This document shows, piece by piece, positions 5,837-8,040 of a stretch of DNA of 8,040 nt. This DNA is from Thermoproteota archaeon. GTDB taxonomy: Archaea; Thermoproteota; Methanomethylicia; Culexarchaeales; Culexmicrobiaceae. Positions within the stretch are counted from its first letter, which is position 1, and the number at the start of each line of letters is the position of its first letter. A program made the translations under genes and the position numbers. The notes beneath the pieces are model-generated. The model did no database searches and was not told where the DNA came from. It saw only the letters and a list, made by a program, of their open reading frames with translations. Where the stretch lies: contig QMQZ01000007.1 in NCBI GenBank assembly GCA_003649145.1, positions 1-8,040 of the forward strand, in the 5' to 3' direction.

Positions 5837-5845
5837 CATTTATCG
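5837..5845. promoter_or_regulatory. Candidate TATA box in the rps8e-hypE divergent region
   Basis: On the minus strand CGATAAATG is placed to start rps8e RNA near 5814, leaving a leader of about 15 bases that includes GGAGG. It lies almost at the midpoint of the 5800-5886 gap. For hypE the same spot reads poorly as a TATA box, and CTATTAAG at 5850-5857 is the better sequence, but it would place the RNA start inside the ribosome binding site. The rps8e assignment is tentative; the hypE promoter is unresolved. Confidence 0.35.
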
Positions 5846-5876
5846 CTGACTATTAAGTATTATGGTTTTCAAGAGG

Positions 5877-5882
5877 GGAGGT
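5877..5882 (+). promoter_or_regulatory. Ribosome binding site deciding the hypE GTG start
   Basis: GGAGGT inside a purine-rich run (5871-5882) lies 4 bases before GTG at 5887. The upstream ATG at 5862 is in another frame, so GTG is the supported start. Confidence 0.7.
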
Positions 5883-5886
5883 CGAA

Positions 5887-6915
5887 GTGCTAATCGGCGA
5901 TAGGGTCGAGCTAATCCATGGAAGCGGTGGAGAAGCCATGGCGAACCTTATCAAGGAGATCATAATACCTAATTTCAAGCTTGGAAGTGTTTTTGAGGGT
6001 TTAGGTCTTAAGGACATGGACGACGGCTCGACGATACCAATTGAGGATTTGGAGCTAGTGATGACTTCTGATGGGTATACGGTGGATCCCATATTCTTTC
6101 CAGGAGGAGACATAGGCAAGCTGGCTATTTCGGGGACGATAAATGACCTAGCAGTTATGGGGGCAAAGCCACTTGCAATCCTCAACTCGATGATTGTTGA
6201 AGAAGGCTTCCCGATATCTGACTTGAAGAAAATAGTACATTCAATGGCCACTACCGCTGAAGATATAGGCGTAGCAGTCATTGGAGGAGACTTCAAGGTC
6301 ATGCCTAAAGGTAAGGTAGACAAAATTGTCATAACTACTACCGGCATAGGCTTAGCTAAAAGAGGAAGAGTAATACGAGACTCAGGCCTAAGACCTGGAG
6401 ACAAAATAATCGTCACTGGCACCATTGGCGACCATGAATTGGCATTAATCTCTGTCAGAGAAGGAATTTCTTTTGAATGCAGCATAACCTCAGATGTAGC
6501 TCCAATCTGGCCAGTAATGGAAGCAGCACTCAAAGTAGGTGGAATTACTGCAGCTAAAGACCCTACTAGAGGTGGCTTAGCTGCAGCTCTCAATGAGCTA
6601 GCGAAGAAGTCAGGGGTCAGCGTTTGGATAGGAGAAGACAAAATACCAATCAAAAGTGAAGTGAAAGCTGCTGCTGAAATGCTAGGTCTAGATCCCCTAT
6701 ACTTGGCTTGTGAAGGGAGAGCCGTTATTGGAGTTAGAGCTGAAAAGGCTAGTGAAGTGCTAGAAGCCATAAAGTCAACAAAGCTTGGGAGAGATGCTGC
6801 TATCATCGGTGAAGTTCGAAGTGAAAGTCCAGGCTACGTCATTTTGGAGACGGTAATTGGCGGTAAGCGAATACTAGAACCTCCAATTGGAATGCCACTT
6901 CCAAGAGTGTGCTAA
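5887..6915 (+). CDS. hypE: Hydrogenase maturation protein HypE
   Basis: HypE carries the carbamoyl group delivered by HypF on its C-terminal cysteine and dehydrates it to a thiocyanate with ATP, which gives the cyanide ligands of the [NiFe]-hydrogenase active site iron. The 342-residue product is full length and has the PurM/AIR-synthase-like fold motifs: HGSGGEAM (11-18), DDGSTI (45-50), GTINDLAVMGAKP (83-95), GGDFKVMPKG (133-142), KDPTRGGLA (224-232) and YLACEGR (272-278). It ends PRVC, so the reactive cysteine is C342; this separates it from other AIR-synthase relatives. The GTG start has GGAGGT upstream. No other hyp or hydrogenase gene is in the window, so it stands alone between ribosomal and PP-loop genes. 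Its stop overlaps the stop of the convergent PP-loop gene by 4 bp. Confidence 0.96.
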   Translation: MLIGDRVELIHGSGGEAMANLIKEIIIPNFKLGSVFEGLGLKDMDDGSTIPIEDLELVMTSDGYTVDPIFFPGGDIGKLAISGTINDLAVMGAKPLAILNSMIVEEGFPISDLKKIVHSMATTAEDIGVAVIGGDFKVMPKGKVDKIVITTTGIGLAKRGRVIRDSGLRPGDKIIVTGTIGDHELALISVREGISFECSITSDVAPIWPVMEAALKVGGITAAKDPTRGGLAAALNELAKKSGVSVWIGEDKIPIKSEVKAAAEMLGLDPLYLACEGRAVIGVRAEKASEVLEAIKSTKLGRDAAIIGEVRSESPGYVILETVIGGKRILEPPIGMPLPRVC

Positions 6916-7937
6916 AGTGCAATTACACTTTTAATCAATTTTAATGCTTGATTAGGCTCAAGTACTCCTGCTCTAGCCTCTCTCAAAACTCGCTGAATTG
7001 CAGCCAACCTCAAGTGCTTATGCCTTTTCAAAACAACTCTAAGGAGAGGGCAGCCATACTTGAGCTTCACATCAGGATACCCGTGCTGCTTGGAAATAAT
7101 TATGGTGTCCGTCTTAGTTAACGCTAAAAATGCAGGAAAATTCACCCTAACGATGTCATTAACGCACCTAATCGAATGACACCCTGTAGGAAGCATATCC
7201 CCGAAAAACACCACCTCAATATTACGTCTAGAAACTTCATCGTAAACCGTTCTTTCAACAATTTCATGACACCGCTTACAAGGCATTATGTGGCCTGCCA
7301 TTGCCTTTGAAATTATGTTATCAAAGCTGGAAGTCGGCTTGACAAATACGCAGTCAACCCCAACCTTCTCGGTAAACTCCTTCACAACCCTCTCTGCGTG
7401 CTCAGGAATTATGAATGGTCCAGGATATACTGTGATTGAAGTTACGTGCAATCCAAGCATCTTGGCGTAAACGAGTGTAGCTGCACTATCCACTCCACCT
7501 GAAAATGCTACTGCCACATCTACGTCTAAATCCTCGAACTTAGGTATTCGGCGCTTAATTGGATCCTTAAGCTCCTCCTCGGCTATTGGAATTAACCGCT
7601 CTTTAAGCAGTTTTCTCACATTACTTGAAGATACTTCATCAAGCAGTTTCCTCGCACTATCCAATGCTTGCCTAATCCTCTCAGCTCTGACGAGGACGTC
7701 GGTTAAAGTCCTCACCACGATGACTTTAACATTTAGCCTCTTCATAAGCTCTACGAGAACTCTGCCTCCAGGACCCATTAAAACAGCTCTATCGGGCCTG
7801 TCCCCGCAAAGTATGTACATCTTGTCCTCTTCCTCATCTAGCCTCACTGAAAGTATGTTGGGTGTGCTGACTGTATGGTAGCCTAGTTCTCTCCTAACTT
7901 CAAGTGTAACTTTTAAAATGTCCTCAGGCTTAATCAA
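6912..7937 (-). CDS. PP-loop ATPase with N-terminal KH-like domain (possible RNA thiolation enzyme)
   Basis: The 341-residue protein has a PP-loop (adenylating ATP pyrophosphatase) domain from about residue 138, with VAVAFSGGVDSAATLVYA (141-158) as the ATP loop. Within it lie cysteines C220 and C223 (CKRC) and C253, C258 and C296, with FFGDMLPTGCHS (244-255). Such CXXC plus later cysteines are seen in PP-loop enzymes that thiolate tRNA (for example the TtuA/TtcA group), where they hold an Fe-S cluster or a zinc. Residues 24-76 look like a KH RNA-binding fold with the GXXG loop in RAVLMGPGGRVL (50-61), and a charged helical linker (80-130) joins the two. No zinc ribbon like that of TtuA is visible. 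Taken together this suggests an RNA-directed sulphur-transfer or related modifying enzyme; the family is not identified and the substrate is unknown. The start is TTG with GGGGA 5 bases upstream. It diverges from the next gene after only 24 bp. Confidence 0.8.
   Translation of the reverse strand: MIKPEDILKVTLEVRRELGYHTVSTPNILSVRLDEEEDKMYILCGDRPDRAVLMGPGGRVLVELMKRLNVKVIVVRTLTDVLVRAERIRQALDSARKLLDEVSSSNVRKLLKERLIPIAEEELKDPIKRRIPKFEDLDVDVAVAFSGGVDSAATLVYAKMLGLHVTSITVYPGPFIIPEHAERVVKEFTEKVGVDCVFVKPTSSFDNIISKAMAGHIMPCKRCHEIVERTVYDEVSRRNIEVVFFGDMLPTGCHSIRCVNDIVRVNFPAFLALTKTDTIIISKQHGYPDVKLKYGCPLLRVVLKRHKHLRLAAIQRVLREARAGVLEPNQALKLIKSVIAL
6916..6942 (+). terminator. Candidate hypE transcription terminator
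   Basis: Directly after the hypE stop is a short imperfect inverted repeat (6916-6929, 4-bp outer stem AGTG/CACT) followed by two T4 runs (6929-6932 region and 6939-6942). Archaeal termination needs mainly U-rich RNA, so this could end the transcript, although it lies inside the 3' end of the opposite gene. Weak evidence. Confidence 0.3.
7911..7918 (+). promoter_or_regulatory. Candidate TATA box of the right-edge gene, inside the PP-loop coding region
   Basis: TTTTAAAA lies in the first codons of the opposite PP-loop gene. Its centre is about 47 bases before the ATG at 7962, which predicts an RNA start near 7941 and a leader of about 20 bases that includes AGGTG. Position-based call. Confidence 0.4.
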
Positions 7938-7942
7938 TAATG

Positions 7943-7955
7943 TCCCCGCCAGGTG
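7943..7955. promoter_or_regulatory. Two back-to-back ribosome binding sites in a 24-bp divergent gap
   Basis: On the minus strand GGGGA (7943-7947) lies 5 bases before the PP-loop TTG. On the plus strand AGGTG (7951-7955) lies 6 bases before the ATG at 7962. They are separated by three bases, so both start calls are supported and the gap is filled by translation signals. Confidence 0.5.
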
Positions 7956-7961
7956 TTTATC

Positions 7962-8040
7962 ATGTTGAGCACTAGCACTTTTAAAGATAGGATTTCAGCT
8001 ATTAAAAGAATAATGGAGAAAGAGTCAATCGATCTTATGC
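7962..8040 (+). CDS. N-terminal start of an unidentified protein, possibly M24 (Xaa-Pro) peptidase-like; cut by window end
   Basis: Twenty-six codons are open from ATG 7962 to the right edge. The visible residues contain RISAIKRIMEKESIDLM, an amphipathic helix followed by an ID-containing strand start. This resembles the first helix of Xaa-Pro aminopeptidase or creatinase-type M24 proteins, which often begin with an RI..L....E..ID pattern. The match is short and could be shared by other families. AGGTG lies 6 bases before the ATG, and TTTTAAAA at 7911-7918 is a possible promoter. The reading frame shares its start region with the promoter of the divergent PP-loop gene. Confidence 0.5.
   Translation, partial: MLSTSTFKDRISAIKRIMEKESIDLM
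7978..7986 (-). promoter_or_regulatory. Candidate TATA box of the PP-loop gene, inside the divergent gene
   Basis: CTTTAAAAG on the minus strand, palindromic apart from its centre base. Its centre lies about 45 bases before the PP-loop TTG, predicting an RNA start near 7955 and a leader of about 17 bases. It sits within codons 6-9 of the opposite gene. Confidence 0.4.

Noticed and set aside
5853..6806. 317-codon open frame on the minus strand opposite hypE
   Set aside because: It lies almost wholly antisense to a clear, full-length hypE; its translation is Ser/Pro/Ile-rich without motifs, as expected from an antisense reading of a conserved gene.
1..8040. CRISPR arrays, insertion sequences, tRNA genes, phage or defence genes
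   Set aside because: No direct repeat series, transposase motif, tRNA-like cloverleaf or defence domain was seen on either strand; the window is packed with housekeeping genes.

Overview
This window is archaeal chromosome. The evidence is a full set of archaeal information-processing proteins: transcription factor B (TFB), a TFE-beta-like factor with an Fe-S cysteine motif, the H/ACA protein GAR1, SRP19, ribosomal protein S8e and archaeal-type Trm1. Starts are preceded by GGAGG-type ribosome binding sites and by AT-rich TATA-like boxes at archaeal spacing. TFE-beta and the DDAGRG form of RNase HII lean towards the TACK/Thermoproteota side, but the lineage cannot be fixed from sequence reading alone. 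HypE implies that the organism makes a [NiFe] hydrogenase.

Layout, left to right: the tail of an unrecognised rightward gene (1-228) meets rnhB (RNase HII, leftward) tail to tail. A 74-bp divergent promoter region with one palindromic TATA-like box separates rnhB from a rightward pair, a THEP1-type NTPase and trm1 (tRNA G26 dimethyltransferase). The trm1 3' end overlaps by 56 bp the 3' end of a leftward pair: a TFE-beta-like gene followed by an FtsJ/RlmE 2'-O-methyltransferase. Behind that pair lies a second leftward series, rps8e - srp19 - gar1 - tfb, in transcription order. hypE diverges from rps8e and runs rightward into the tail of a leftward gene for a PP-loop ATPase with a KH-like N-terminal domain. 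At the right edge a new rightward gene starts only 24 bp from the PP-loop start codon and is cut by the window.

The shared theme is RNA production and maturation: transcription initiation (TFB, TFE-beta), tRNA base methylation (Trm1), RNA ribose methylation (FtsJ), pseudouridylation (GAR1), SRP assembly (SRP19), the ribosome (S8e), RNA-DNA hybrid repair (RNase HII) and possibly tRNA thiolation (PP-loop). There are no insertion sequences, CRISPR arrays, tRNA genes or phage signs, and no gene-free stretch longer than about 120 bp. This is mostly a conserved housekeeping region. The points most worth a second look are the KH/PP-loop protein, the Fe-S winged-helix factor beside TFB, the heavy use of TTG starts (six of ten complete genes), and the very compact divergent and convergent gene junctions.
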